Assembly: GCF_026745355.1 (NCBI RefSeq)
Contig: NC_079207.1
Coordinates: 37,967,421 to 38,031,420, forward strand
Reading direction: 5' to 3'
Length of the DNA: 64,000 nt
Origin: Beta vulgaris subsp. vulgaris
Lineage: Eukaryota > Streptophyta > Magnoliopsida > Caryophyllales > Amaranthaceae
The notes under the pieces are model-generated. The model searched no databases, was not told the DNA's origin, and saw only the letters and a list, made by a program, of their open reading frames with translations. A program made the position numbers and the translations under genes. Each line of letters starts with the position of its first letter. The stretch's first letter is position 1. Shown piece by piece: positions 1 through 12,618 of this stretch.

Positions 1-131
1 TTATATATTTTTCGCTGTAAAATTTTGAATAAGCCGATACGTTATTACACGGGCGATAATGCTTTGATGATTCTCTAAGTTTTATATTTGAAAAGTATTT
101 TTGAAAAAGAGAGAATTATTGGGGTGTTACA
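1..131 (+). repeat. Terminal 131 bp of a Tekay-like LTR, plus orientation
   Basis: The segment is the reverse complement of the first ~130 bp of the LTRs that begin at 34804 and 55191, including the AATTATTGGGGTGTTACA end. In coding orientation it is therefore an LTR 3' end of the same chromovirus family, but on the opposite strand from the copies later in the window. No PBS follows it, so it is either the 3' LTR of an element lying left of the window or a solo LTR. Confidence 0.8.
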
Positions 132-691
132 ACCTAATAATGGATGGAAAATGGACTCTAATACATATTGACCTGAAATGAATGCAAGTGGATTAGGTTT
201 ATTGGATTAGACTGAATGAAGGTGTTTGGATTAGGCTTAAAAATTTGTTTTTGAAAGGAACCCCTTGTTTTTATATTTTATTAGGAAAAGATGATGGATT
301 AATTTTGAATTTTTTTTTTAATATGTAGTAGGTGATTAGTAAATGTTTTCAAAAAGAGTCAAATAGAAGAGTGTGTAGGATTGATTTTTGATATGACTGA
401 GTAGAATTGATAGGGAAGATTAGTTGAGCATCGGGGAGAAGGTAGACATGCATGATGATTCTAACTATGCCATGACCAATTTTCTAAATGCATTTTTTTG
501 GGACAGACTCAAGCATGCACGAAAGACTATGTTTTTTAGATGTGAGCCCTTAAATGCCCATGCTTTAATGTGAAGACAAACGGACCATACATAAGATCGA
601 CCATTACGAAGACTAAATCAACAAAAAGCACGCGATGCAGTGTAACAACCTTTTAGGACCATACACAACCGTGCGTCTGGTGGTGCGCTAG
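132..691. other. Unassigned AT-rich sequence
   Basis: I see no coding region, terminal repeat or RNA gene here. The last five bases (GCTAG, 687-691) are the left target-site copy of the array that starts at 692. This is the likeliest piece of older host or relic DNA at the left of the window. Confidence 0.4.
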
Positions 692-1869
692 TGTAACAGC
701 CCGCACTTCCGAGCTGCTAGCTAATCCCACTTATCGTTCATGAATCTCAATTAACACTTAATAACCTTTGAATTATATTCATTCGCAGCGAAAAACATAA
801 CTATAAAACGATCCTGGACCTGTGAGTTATGGGCCCACGCACAACATAATAACTTCAAAACCAAATAACAGATTACATAATACCTTAATTACTAGATTCC
901 CAAAACAATAGAATATTAAATCTTTCACTAAGAACTTGAATACATCCAAATACAACCTTTGAATCACTTGGATATCTACAATTTAATAACCAACTCTTTA
1001 CTTCCAATGCACTGTGAGCTCCCAACACAAACCTGCAAATTACAGAAGAAAATACAAAAAAAAAACAAAACTAAAATGAGCGAAAAACTCAATAACTTTA
1101 CTTCAGTCCGTCAAAACGGTTTTGGTTCGTAAACATTTTTCATATCAGAAACTAACTTGGTAATTGTTCGAAAAAAAAATTCATTATTGAAAATATATCG
1201 CCGGCATAGCTTAATCACATTACAGAAATCGCTGGCAAGCACAGGCAGAAACTTAACATAATATAACATAACACAATATTCGACCTTATCTGGTCTTAAC
1301 TCATATACGATCATTTTCCTCCGCCTGTACCTTACCCACTATTCATCTTAGTTCATAAACTAAGCCAGCTAAAACAATTTCGAAATCATTTTCTCATTAT
1401 CATACTCAAATTGTATTCCAAGAAACACACATATTTCTGAACAATTCTAATAGCATAACAAAGTCATATTCCACAAATCCACACATGAAGATGCATCTAT
1501 AACTATGGCCATGACTATAAACGATATATGATATCTAAAATTCAATATAATGCACACACATGCATTTAAATAGATTTTACTGAACATAAAGGTTACGTCA
1601 TATTCAAGCACAACTATATGCAACCTCCAAGAACATTTATGATAATCTTGATCTTCAACTCCAGCTCGAACTCCAAAATAATTCACCCAACACAATAACA
1701 TAATCAACGACCGTTCTTCAAATAGATAGTAATCAAGTTAAACCTTATGAGCTAGTTATGATTTTCTAAATGATACCAACAATGCTCAACAACATAAGCT
1801 ATTCTAATAAAACCTTTTAATACCAACCCCTCAAACTTATTTCAATATCATAACTAAGACCATCTGATC
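692..1869 (-). repeat. LTR A, first segment
   Basis: This matches 26535-27710 and 29877-30960 nearly base for base, from the CAGCCCGCACTTCC end to CCATCTGATC, where the copia element interrupts it. The last five bases, TGATC (1865-1869), are the left copia target duplication. The start TGTAACAGCC retains a canonical TG terminus that the two inner LTRs show as TCCAACAGCC. Confidence 0.85.
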
Positions 1870-3190
1870 TGTTGAACCCTAGTTTTGATGATGACAAAGA
1901 AACAAAGATGCAAACTAAGTAGTGAACTAATGAGTTGTTTAAGTGTATGATTTTTAAGGTATCAATGAAAGGAACTAGGAGAATACGAAGTCAAGGAAGA
2001 AGTCAAGAGAGGATTTCAAAGGCTAAGTAAAGAAGTTTCTATAAGTTGATACTGGAGCAAGCATTGGATCAAGAAGAATAAAAGCTAAGGCGTTTTATTT
2101 TATAGTTCCATGTAAAGGAACAAAGTAAGGATATAAGGAACAGTGGCAGTTTTATTTGAGAATGAGAGTTTGTTCCTTTCTAAGGAACAAACTAAGTGGC
2201 ACTAAACGAATTGTTAAAGGAACTTGTTTATAAAGGAACTAGACTTAGGCGTGCTGTAAGTTAACGGTAAATATAATTGAGTAAGTCATGCCTAAATTAT
2301 AGGAAATTAGTTTAACTTAATGAAAATCAGTTTTAAAAGAAAATCTTTTTAAGAAAAGATTTTGTTTTTCGAAATAATAGAAAAAATATATCCGGTTTTT
2401 AGGAAAAAGTTTATTAAAAATTCATTTTTATAATAAAACTGTTTTGGTATTTAAACTGATTTTCGGATAAACTCAAGAACTCCTATCTTTAGGAGTTGTG
2501 GCTAAATATATCCACGTTCAATGAGATCATGGGATCATGGGACATGATTGAGAAACGTGTTCCTTAGGGGAAGGAACATCATGGGTTAATGGACTTAACA
2601 TGAATCTAATTTTAACTCCCACGTTCTTTGTGATTTCACTATAAATATTGAAGTCTAAATAAGTTCCAAATGTGTCTGACTAAGTAATTAAGTGAGTTTA
2701 ACTAATTAAGTGTCAGTGCCTTCATTCTCTCATAATAGCCATTTGTTCTTTGCTTTCTTACTCTAATTCCACTAAGCTTATTTCGATCAATTGTATTTTG
2801 GTTTTTGGGGTAAGGGAACTTTGAGTGAAGTTCTGTAAGAGAGAGGCTTTGAGTGAAGCTTGATGGTGAGAAAACTTCGAGTGAAGTTGAGAGGAACTGC
2901 TGTTAAGGGAACAGTGGCTCAGGAACTTGAGTTTAGGAACTCAAGGTGTGGCTCGAGTTAGAATTAGGTTGTAACAAAGTTGTTTGGCCTAATTAGTGAA
3001 AGAGTTGAGTTTAAAATCCCTAGTGGTCGAGGTTGTTTCTTCTTGTTGGGCCCAAGAAGTTTTTCCTCGTAAAAATCCCTTGTGTTCCTCTAGCTTGTTT
3101 ATTCGTTTAAGTTTTAATTTCCGCAAAAAGTTACGTTTATTTCTACACCTACAATTCACCCCCCTCTTGTAGTGTTCCTAGGAAATAACA
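1870..3190 (+). repeat. 5' LTR of the Sirevirus-like element
   Basis: It is 1,321 bp, from TGTTGAACCC to GAAATAACA, and repeats at 11119-13389. It holds a TATA box at 2640. I count 18 occurrences of GGAAC or its complement by eye (about 2.6 expected at random), several arranged as near-palindromes such as GTTCCTTTCTAAGGAAC near 2171. Confidence 0.92.
2640..2647 (+). promoter_or_regulatory. TATA box of the copia 5' LTR
   Basis: TATAAATA lies in the middle of the LTR, as expected for a U3 promoter. The matching segment of the 3' LTR has been replaced (12619-12968), so only this LTR keeps the box. Confidence 0.6.
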
Positions 3191-3192
3191 AT

Positions 3193-3204
3193 TGGTATCA
3201 GAGC
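3193..3204 (+). other. Primer binding site, tRNA-Met type
   Basis: TGGTATCAGAGC lies two bases after the 5' LTR end. It is the usual initiator tRNA-Met complementary PBS of plant copia elements. Confidence 0.9.
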
Positions 3205-3255
3205 TAGAACTCACGTAAGATAGGAAACCCTATTGAGAAAAAGATCCAAGGAACA

Positions 3256-4970
3256 ATGAATACCACCGAGAAACTTGAAGAAGGTTATTCCACTCAAAGG
3301 CCTCCTATGTTCAATGGGAAGTACTACAACTATTGGAAGAACCGCATGGAGATATTCATCAAAGCTGAAAATATCAGGTATGGAGAGTCATTGAAGTTGG
3401 TGATTTCGAAGTCACAACTACAAATGACAAAAATGAGGTAACTCTAAAACCCCTCTCTGATTATGACAAATCTGATTTTGAAAAAATGGAAGTAAATGCC
3501 ATGGCTATTAAACTGTTGCATTGTGGACTTGGACCCCATGAACATAATAGGATCATGGGATGCAAATCCGCAAAGCAAATATGGGATTTACTAGAAGTAA
3601 CCCAAGAAGGAACTAATGAAGTTAAAAGATCGAAAATTGATTTACTTATGAATCAATATGAACTGTTCTGCATGAAATCCAAAGAAAGCATCCGAGACAT
3701 GTTTACTCGTTTTACTAACATTATTAATGAGTTGGCTTCTCTTGGAAAGTTTATTTCATCTGAGGAACAGGTTCGAAAGGTTCTTAGGAGTCTTCCTAAG
3801 GACAGATGGATGGCTAAAGTCACTGCTCTTCAAGAAACAAAAGACTTCACTAAGTTCAACTTAGAACAGCTGGCAGGGTCACTTATGACTCATGAGCTTC
3901 ACCTTGATACTGATATGGTGAAAGCTCCAAATCAAAATCAATTGCTCTCAAAGCAGATGATGAAGATGATTCGGATTCAGAAGAAGAAGAAGCAGCCCTC
4001 ATGGTTCGAAAATTTCGAAAGATGTACAGGAACATGAAGAATGGAAACTTCAAAGGTAAAACTAAGAAATTTTCTAACAAAGCTGCTTGTCATAAATGTG
4101 GTAGTACAGATCACTTCATCAAGGAATGTCCTCTTTGGGAAAATAACAAAACCAAAGAAAGGAACAAGGAACGCTTTGCTGAAAGGAACAAAGAATCTAA
4201 GGCACCTTTCTCTAAGGCAAATGTGCGCAAAGCTATGATAGCTGCTTGGGGAGATTCAGAGACGGAAGAAGAAGAGGAACAACCAACTGAAGAAACAGCA
4301 AACCTTTGCCTCATGGCAAACACTGACGAAAAAGAAGATGAAGAAAAAGTTGAGGTAAGTCAACATGGTCTTGAGTCAGACTAGATGTAAAACTAGGCTG
4401 AAATATATGATCTTCTTTATGATGCAATTCTTGAATGTAGAGATGAACGTGAAAAACGTAAACAAACGGAACAAGCCCTAAAGGTTTGCAAGGAACACAT
4501 AGAATGGCTTAAGAAAATGAGAACAGACGTTGAAACAAGATTCTTTGATTTATTTGATAAAAACTTAAAAATCAAAGAATATTATGAAAGTTTGAAAAAT
4601 GAAAATTATCTAATTAATTTAGAGATTTCACACTTGAAGGAATTTGTCCCTGTTCTGAGTTCCTTTGATATAAGATCAACCCTTTGAAAGGATACAGATC
4701 TGAGATTGAAAAATGAATAAAGAGAAAAATTTTTAAAGGAACAATCTGTAATCTTAAAAAGGAACTGGTTGTCGCAAGGAACAGAGGCAAAATCATGAAA
4801 GTTCCTAAGTGGATTGAGAAACCACAGACCAAGAGGAAGAAGGTCTTGGTTTTGAAAACTACAAGAAAAGGAACAAGACAAAGAAATATGTTGATCTACC
4901 TAGTGATAATTTGTATGTATTGTGGAAGGTAGGTCATTACATAAATCAATGTCAACTAAAATCTGAGATG
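3256..4970 (+). pseudogene. gag: Copia gag (capsid-nucleocapsid), frameshifted
   Basis: Gag would form the virus-like particle. The start is the ATG at 3256 (MNTTEKLEEG), 52 bp after the PBS. The typical copia gag head (RPPMFNGKYYNYWKNRMEIF) is followed by a frameshift near 3375-3395 and reading resumes through 3486-4037 (LLHCGLGPHEHNRI, ending in DUF4219/UBN2-like gag sequence). A second shift near 3930 leads into an acidic stretch and a CCHC knuckle (CHKCGSTDHFIKEC, about 4090-4131). After a stop at 4382-4384 a charged, probably coiled-coil region continues (4395-4830), and a second knuckle (CMYCGR, then GHYINQC one frame away) lies at 4912-4953. A long gag with coiled coil and two knuckles fits Sireviruses. 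Confidence 0.75.
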
Positions 4971-5084
4971 ATTGGGAAAAATTGACAATAAGTAAGAAAA
5001 AATGGGTTGTCAAAACAAATCCTAGTCAAGAACAGGAACCCACGAAAGATGGGGTTCCTACAACTAACACTTAGTTGATTTTTG

Positions 5085-5364
5085 CAGGTTGGAGTGAGGG
5101 GGAACAACACATGGTATCTCGATAGTGGTTGTTCCAAGCACATGACAGGAGACAAAACAAGTTTCTCTCACTCACAACCTATGAAGGTGGAAGTGTAACA
5201 TTTGGTGATAATAAGAAAGGTAACATAGTTGCATGGGTAAGGTGGTAAGTCACCACTACACTCCATTGAAAATGTATTTTTAGTTGAAGGTCTAAAACAT
5301 AACTATTAAGCATTTCTCAATTCTGTGACAAGGAAATACTGTAAAATTTGATAAAGAAAAATGC
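5085..5364 (+). pseudogene. Copia aspartic protease, degraded
   Basis: In one frame at 5109-5165 the sequence reads TWYLDSGCSKHMTGDKT, which is the copia protease active site (DSG) and following conserved block. The rest (GGSVTFGDNKKG at about 5186-5221, then a frame change and SISQFCDK near 5310) is recognisable only by switching frame. The protease would cut the Gag-Pol polyprotein, but this copy cannot be translated through. Confidence 0.65.
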
Positions 5365-6282
5365 TTGATCATCAACATTAAAACTAAGAAGGTTATCTTG
5401 GAAGGAACAAGGAAAGGGAACACATACATTGTGGATCTAGACCTTGTTCCTCAAATCAATTTAACTTGTCTTAGTGTTATTGAAGATGATTCACTTCTTT
5501 GGCACAAGCGTCTAGGACATGCTAGCTTTTCATTACTTGAGAAACTTAGATCAAAAGATCTTGTTTTAGGATTACCATCCATAAAATTTCATATTGATCA
5601 AGTTTGTGATGCATGTGCACGAGGTAAGCAAGTAAGATCCTCTTTCAAATCTAAAACGATTGTAAGTACCACTAAACCATTAGAATTAATTCATATGGAC
5701 TTATGTGGACCCATGAGAATTCAAAGCAGAAGTGGAAAGAGGTATGTACTTGTAATTGTAGATGACTACTCTAGGTGGGTTATTTTTCTCACTAGTAAAG
5801 ATGAAACTTATGATGAGTTCCTTGTCTTTGCTAAAAGAGTTCAAAACTTAAGTGGTCATAAAATAATGCACATTAGATCAGATCATGGCAAAGAATTCGA
5901 AAATTATAAATTTGATGACTTAAGCAGAGATAATGGCCTAGATCATAATTTTTCTGCCCCTAGAACACCACAACAAAATGGTGTTGTAGAAAGGAAAAAT
6001 AGAACTTTGGAGGAAATGTCTAGAACCATGTTAATTGCTAGTGAACTTCCAAGGAACTTTTGGGCTGAAGCTGTTAATACTGCTTGTCACATAATTAATC
6101 GTGCCATGATGAGACCTATCATTAATAAAACTCCTTATGAACTTTATTTTGGAAAGAAACCAAATATCACCTATTTTAGAACATTTGGTGCAAATGTTAT
6201 GTGCATAATAATGGAAAAGATAATCTTGGAAAATTTGATGCAAGGAGTGATGAAGCAAATTTTTAGGATACTCCTCACATAG
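5365..6282 (+). pseudogene. Copia integrase (GAG-pre-integrase and catalytic core), longest copia frame
   Basis: This 305-residue frame opens with the end of the protease region. The zinc-binding HHCC pre-integrase domain follows (LWHKRLGHASFSLLEKL to CDACARGKQ, residues ~46-92). The rve core is next, with all three catalytic acids visible: D in HMDLCGP (~residue 112), D in RSDHGKEF (~172) and E in QNGVVERKNR (~208). The C-terminal part frameshifts near 6200. Integrase would insert the cDNA with the 5-bp target duplication seen at this element's ends. Confidence 0.85.
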
Positions 6283-6667
6283 TAAAGCTTATAGAGTATA
6301 TAACAAGAGAACTATGTGTGTTGAAGAAAGCATTCAGTAATCTTTGATGAATCTGACAAATAAATCCAAGCATACAGGTTGATGACTATGAGATAGGGTT
6401 GACAACCAAGTAAAGAAGCAGATTCACAAGAAGAAGAAGAAGTGAAAGAGGAAAGGAACGAGGAATTGAAAAATAACATCAATGAGTTCCTGTTCCTCAA
6501 GGAGGAGAAGATGTTCCTGTTCCTCAAATGAAGGAACTGAGTCCACCGAGGCTAACAGAGGAACAACTGACAGAGTTCCTCATCTACTCAAGGAACTCAT
6601 GAGGAACAACATGTTCCTATAAGAGAGTTTCAACCAAAACCTTGGAGATTCAACAAAAGTCACATCC

Positions 6668-8215
6668 ATGGAACTCATAATCAGCGACATATCCAAAGGT
6701 ACGCAAACTAGATCTCAGTTAAGGAACTTTTGTGCATTTCATGCGTTCCTATCAATGATGGAACCAAGAAATCATGAAGAAGCCTTAACTGACTCTGATT
6801 GGATTACCATGCAAGCTGAATTAAATGAGTTTGAAAGAAACAAGGTATGGCATCTAGTTCCTCATCTAAACAACAAAAAGTAATTGGCTTAAAATGGGTG
6901 TTTAGAAACAAACTAGATGAATATGGAACCATTGTAAGAAACAAAGCTAGACTTGTAGTAAAAGGTTATAACAACAAGAAGGAATAATTATGAAGAAACC
7001 TTTGCTCCTGTAGCTAGATTAGAAGCCATTAGAATTTTAATTGCATTTGCTGCTTACATGGGATTTAAATATATCAAATGGATGTTAAGTGTGCATTTTT
7101 AAATGGCTATCTAAAGAAGATGTATATGTTGAACAACCCCAGGCTTTGAAAATAATAATCTCCCAAATCATGTCTACAAGCTTGATAAAGCTCTTTATGG
7201 GTTAAAACAAGCACCTAGATCATGGTATGAGAGATTATCAAAGTTCCTTTTAGAAAAACAATTTTAAAAGAGGAAAGGTTGATAAAACCTTGTTCCTAAA
7301 ATCTAAAGGAACTGAATTTTGCTTGTTCAAATATATGTTGATGACATCATATTCGGAGCTACTAATGAAACATTGTGCAAAGAATTCTCAAGTCTCATGA
7401 GAATGAATTTGAAATGAGTATGATGGGTGAGTTAAATTTCTTTCTTGGACTACAAATCAAACAAACTGAAAAGGAATAATTGTTCACCAACAAAAATACA
7501 TAAAGGAACTATTAAAGAAATATGGCCTCGAAAATTCAAAGATAAATCACACTCCTATGGGAACTTCAACTAGATTAGATGAAGACTCCATAGGAACAAG
7601 TGTTGATCAAACAAATATAGAGGAATGATTGGTTCACTTTTGTATCTAACTGCTAGTCGTCCAGACATAGCTTTCAGTGTTGGTTTGTGTGCTAGATTTC
7701 AAGCAAATCCAAAGAGTCTCACCTACTGCTGTGAAGAGAATTCTTAGATATCTTAAAGGAACAGATGATCTTGGACTCTACTATCCAAGAAGTGATACAT
7801 TCGAACTAAAAGGATATGCAGATGCAGATTATGCTGGAGATCTTGTAAATAGGAAAAGCACCTCAGGTATGGCACAATTCCTTGTCATAGTTTAGTTTCT
7901 TGGAGTACCAAGAAACAAAACACAGTTGCTTTATCCACTGCTGAAGCAGAATATGTAGCTGCTGCATGTTGCTCTCAAATGCTTTGGATAAAACAACAAC
8001 TTAGTGACTATGGAATAAACTTTGAATGTGTTCCTATTTATTGTGACAAATACAAGTGCTATAGTATTTCTAAAGATCCAGTGCATCATTCTAGAGTAAA
8101 CATATACATATCAGACATCACTTTTTAAGAGAAAATGTTGAAAAAGGTTTGATTAAACTTGAGTTTTGTCAAACTGAGAATCAGATTGCTGATATCTAAC
8201 TAAGCCTTTGCAAAG
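6668..8215 (+). pseudogene. Copia reverse transcriptase and RNase H, multiple frameshifts
   Basis: The RT begins with MEPRNHEEALTDSDW (about 6759). It passes through KWVFRNKLDEYGTIVRNKARLV (6892-6957), [19 protein letters not shown] and the catalytic YVDD at 7329-7355 (QIYVDDIIFGA). Connection motifs are SLLYLTASRPDIAFSVG (7630-7680). RNase H follows: DADYAGD at ~7820 and AEAEYVAA near 7940. At least five frame changes and stops are needed to read it. It ends near a recognisable copia terminal region around 8215. Confidence 0.8.
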
Positions 8216-11104
8216 AGATAGATATGAAAAATTAAGGCTTGAGTTAGGGTTAATAAAAATTAAGTGATTGTTCCTATGTCATTCCCCCATGTTTGAATCA
8301 ATTTGAGTGACTTTGTGTGCTAAAAATAATTGTGTTTAATTGCCTAAGACCATTGCAAATTGGAATGTTACAAAACATAAACATGAATTCAAAGAATTAA
8401 ACAACTCACAAATGTCACATAATACTCCCCTTACTGTTCCTAAGGTAAGAAACATGCATGATATGAAGGACATTGATATGTAGCATTAGTTGTTCCTATA
8501 GCACAAGTTCCTTAGCATTTATTTTCTTTCAAAAATTAAAATATAAAAATCCGAAAAATCCGAAAAATCCCAAATAAAAGGGAATAGATTTAATTAAATC
8601 TTGTTCTATTTATCTCTTTTCGTTTTCTTTTTTTTTTTTTATTTTTGTTTTTTCCCGCGTGTCAAAACACTTTACATGCAAAACTCCTCCTTAATTCACA
8701 TTAAAGAAACCGTGTTCCTCCAACCTTCATCTTCACCATATCCGAAAATCTCACACCTCTTAACTCCATAAAAACCTCAAACTCTTCCTCAAATCATGGC
8801 AAAAACTTCAAGAAACTCTCCTTTTCCAACATCCAAAAACCAACTCCTCAAAAATGGAAAATTCTTCTATCCTACCAAAACCCTTGAAACGACAAATTCA
8901 AGAAACCCCATGAGAACAACAATTAGAATCTCCAGAAGGAGCATGCGTAGAAGAAAATTAATTGGGGAAGATGATGAAGAAGAAACCCCGGAACAACTCA
9001 GGGGGAAGAAGAAGAATACGCCTGTTCCTTCCAAAGGAACTGTTTCTTCTCTTCCAAGAAACGGGTCGAAGAAGTGAATCTAGGTATGTTTGGGTTTTTG
9101 TGTGATTTAGAATGGGCAAATAAAGTATAATTTCAGAATTAACTCCATTCTAAAGGAACAGGCATGGAATTCTTGTTTGAATTCGCCTTTAAAATGCCTT
9201 GTTCCTTAGCTATGGACGAATTTTGTGCAAATTTTACAAATGATGGACTTGCACAACTGAGGTTAGAGGAAAGAAAATAAGTTTAATCAAGCCACATTGG
9301 AAAGTTGGGAAGTTCCTTGCAAAGGAACTGATTTTATTTTAAACGGAAAGGAACTGTTTCTTTTCCGAATTTTCCTCAAGACAAAATTTGAATATTTTGG
9401 AGGAACTGCTGGCAAAACAAATAAACCATAACCTACTCTCTCCCTTCACAAAATTTGTTAACTTGGTTGGAGAGCACTCATTCCTCGAACTGAAAAGAGG
9501 AATGAAGTGGGTCTCTTGATATGTGTTACATGTTTTGTTAGACCACCATATCAAATCAACTTCCCTCTCTCTTATCAACATCTTACCCACTGTATTGAGA
9601 AATATTGTGTTATTGGTACGGGCTTGATAACTCTCTCTTCATCACTTTGAAGTAAGACTTACGGTTGGCCACTAGGAGTCAAACAAGGGAACATCTTGAA
9701 TGAGAAGATCTAAATGGACTTGGTCTTTCTGTCCAAGAAGGAGTCTCATTCAAGGAAGAATGCTCCAGTTCCTCAGAAAAGAAAATGCCTAAGGTTGACT
9801 TAGAAGGAACAAGATGATATGTTATCTTGGAGAACAGTTCCTAAGCCGGAGGAACCAAACCAAAGAGGCGCAAACACATTGCCAAAGCCTAACCCTCTGT
9901 TCCTAGAGTGAGGAAGAGCATCGTTGAAAATTGCTCCTATGTTCTGTTCCTTCAACAAGGACTCCCTTTAGTCCTTTCGAGAGAGGAACAGGACCCTCAC
10001 TCTCAAGGAACCACTCACCACATCCCAAACTCTCTGTTCCTTTCACAAAATACCTCCATTTCCCTCATCCTTCTCTGTTCCTTCCAGTTTTGAGCAGTTA
10101 AGGATGAAATAAAGGACCTAACCTTTTGCTTCCACCTCCACAACTCTTCCACCAACACCACCATTTCTTCCTCCCATTTATCACCCTTCACCTTCTGTTT
10201 CCATTCCGGAACAGATGAGCCTTCCACTCAAACCTCTCCAGTTCCTTCCAAAACCCCCTCTGCCTCTGTTCCAAGGGTAAGGAACAGATCTCCGGATGAC
10301 TTACTGGGTTAATGATGTTGTCTTCCTGCACAACATATGATAAAATTTTATAATCATCTTCATTGGACTTTGGATGCTAAAACTGATCAAATGCTAAGTC
10401 TTATGAAGATCTAGTGATACGTGTTGCGCAACAAAAGAAGATGGACTACATGGCCTAGCTTTGGAGGAGTGAAGGAACAGTTGGAAAATCATGGGGTGAT
10501 GAAGAAAGTTGAGGATGTGGTTGAAGAAGAGGTTGTAGAGGAACACCATTCCCCTTCCCTTTCTTAGTTTTTTTTTTGTTTGTTGTTGTTCCTGTTTCCT
10601 TTTCAAGGAACACAACTTTTGTTTATCCTTTTTCTTTTCTTTTTTGTTTTGTTATGGAACAAGTGCTATATAAAATGACTTTTGCTATTATGTCTTGTTT
10701 TAATGTTTGCATAATTTCTTCCTTGGAATGGCTAGTATTATGTGATTGATGTTTGAGCAAGTTTACTCTTTTTGATTCTAACTTAACCACAATGGTGCTT
10801 GCATATTGGTCTTAAGGTGTTAAATCAATTCATCAATCATGCGAGTCTATTCTTTTTGAGGATGACAAAGGGGGAAAGGATTTAAGGAACAAACTGTACA
10901 TAATCTAAAAAATCTGAAAAATTAAAAAATTAAAAATGTGGATAAGGTAAATGAAAAATCAAAAATAGGTTAAGGTAAATGAAAAATCAAAATTCAATAT
11001 TAGTACTTACTAATTTGTTTTATTTTTCATTTTCTTTTATGTTTTATTTTCATTCACTTATATTTATTTGTTATTGCCTTAGTTTGTACCTTTGTTGTCA
11101 TCAT
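8216..11104 (+). other. Long 3' region with remains of a Sirevirus envelope-like/extra ORF
   Basis: About 2.9 kb separates RNase H from the PPT. An ATG frame at 8796-9077 (93 residues, basic start, then acidic GEDDEEETPEQ) is the probable start of the extra ORF that Sireviruses carry here. Downstream, translation pieces such as KFVNLVGEHSFLELKRGMKW (about 9450-9510) and LINILPTVLRN (9570-9600) continue it in broken frames to about 9700, followed by Ser/Pro-rich, GTTCC-rich sequence to ~10300. The function of this ORF is not established. From about 10620 to 11100 the sequence is AT-rich and non-coding. Confidence 0.5.
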
Positions 11105-11118
11105 CAAAAAGGGGGAAA
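11105..11118 (+). other. Polypurine tract of the copia element
   Basis: AAAAAGGGGGAAA lies immediately before the 3' LTR start (TGTTGAACCC at 11119). It would prime plus-strand cDNA synthesis. Confidence 0.85.
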
Positions 11119-11403
11119 TTGTTGAACCCTAGTTTTGATGATGACAAAGAAACAAATATGCAAACTAAGTAGTGAACTAATGAGTTGTTTAAGTGTATGA
11201 TTTTTAAGGTATCAATGAAAGGAACTAGGAGAATACGAAGTCAAGGAAGAAGTCAAGAGAGGATTTCAAAGGCTAAGTAAAGAAGTTTCTATAAGTTGAT
11301 ACTGGAGCAAGCATTGGATCAAGAAGAATAAAAGCAAGGCGTTTTATTTTCTAGTTCCATTGTAAAGGAACAAAGTAAGGATGGTAAGGAACAGTGGCAG
11401 TTT

Positions 11404-12202
11404 TGTTGGAGTATGTCCTACGATCAAGTGCATAACTCAAAAGTTTTTAATTATTAATTATATCCAATATAGTTTAGGTAGTCATGATGTTTTGCTAGAA
11501 GCCAATCTTGACTTGTAATATTAATAAATGATTTAATATTTACTACTGAACTTGTTTGGACCTACAGGGTCACACCTAAACTACAATGTCGATTAATTAG
11601 TCTATTGGAGACTAATATTATTTGATAATACAAATAACTACTCTATTACTAAAATAAAATGAGATAATGTAAATATCTTCTTATTTTAGTAAAATATCAA
11701 TTATAGGGAAAATTGATCAGGTTAATCTTTGATTCATTGGAATCAATTAATTAAATGAGTAACAAAATCAATCATGTGATAATTGATAGCCCTTAAGTAA
11801 GGAAAGCATTGTATCCTCCTTTTCTTATAAAGATTGTATGCACATACTAAGTATATATAGGAAGAATCATTAGATGATTCAATATATACATGCTTTTGCT
11901 TGGCCGTGAATAGTGGGAAAAAGTGAGAAACTTTTGTTCTCTAAAATTTTACAAGAGAGTATTATATCAAAACAATTAGTTGTTTTAAGGTTCTAGCAAA
12001 TCTAAAATTCTAATCTTCATTGTGGTGGTGGACTACTTGTGGATGGATTTCACTTGAGATTCTAGAGTTAACATCAACGAGGCACGCTACAAAGGTATAA
12101 TAATTTAACTCCCTCCTGTAGATTCATTATAGTATTTTTAGGGTGTTCTTGGGAATAGGTTTTGTACAAATTGTTTGTATTTCCGCATCATAAATCTTAT
12201 TA
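11404..12202 (+). mobile_element. Solo LTR, probably copia, inside the copia 3' LTR
   Basis: Relative to the 5' LTR, 799 bp are inserted between identical AGTTT copies (11399-11403 and 12203-12207). The insert starts TGTTGGAGTATGTCC, a common plant copia LTR start, and has a TATATATAGG box near 11852. It has no internal region and ends CTTATTA rather than a clean CA. The likely history is insertion followed by LTR-LTR recombination. Confidence 0.7.
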
Positions 12203-12618
12203 AGTTTTATTTGAGAATGAGAGTTTGTTCCTTTCTAAGGAACAAACTAAGTGGCACTAAACGAATCTGTTAAAGGAACTTGGTTTATAAAGGAACTAGA
12301 CTTAGGCGTGCTGTAAGTTAACGGTACAATAATGAATTGAGTAAGTCATGCCTAAATAATAGGAAATCAGTTTAACTTAAGTGAAAATCAGTTTTTAAAT
12401 AGAAAATCTTTTTAAAGAAAAGATTTTGTTTTTCGAAATAGATAGGAAAAATATTATCCGGTTTTTAGGAAAAGTTTATTTAAAAAGATAATATTTTCTT
12501 AAAGATTAAAATTCATTTTTAATAATAAAACTGTTTTGGTATTTAAACTGATTTTCGGATAAAACTCAAGAAACTCCTAATCTTTAGGAGTTGTGGCTAA
12601 AATATATCCACGTTCAAA

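Noticed and set aside
1447..1707. Minus-strand frame starting MIMLLCWVNYFG, repeated at 27249-27548 and 30697-30918
   Set aside because: It recurs only because the LTR recurs. The frame lengths differ, the ends are not conserved, and it lies inside a non-coding LTR.
9339..10615. Minus-strand frames in the 3' part of the copia element as a Tat-like antisense gene
   Set aside because: No consistent chain of exons or conserved block is visible on the minus strand. The plus strand reads better as the degraded extra ORF.
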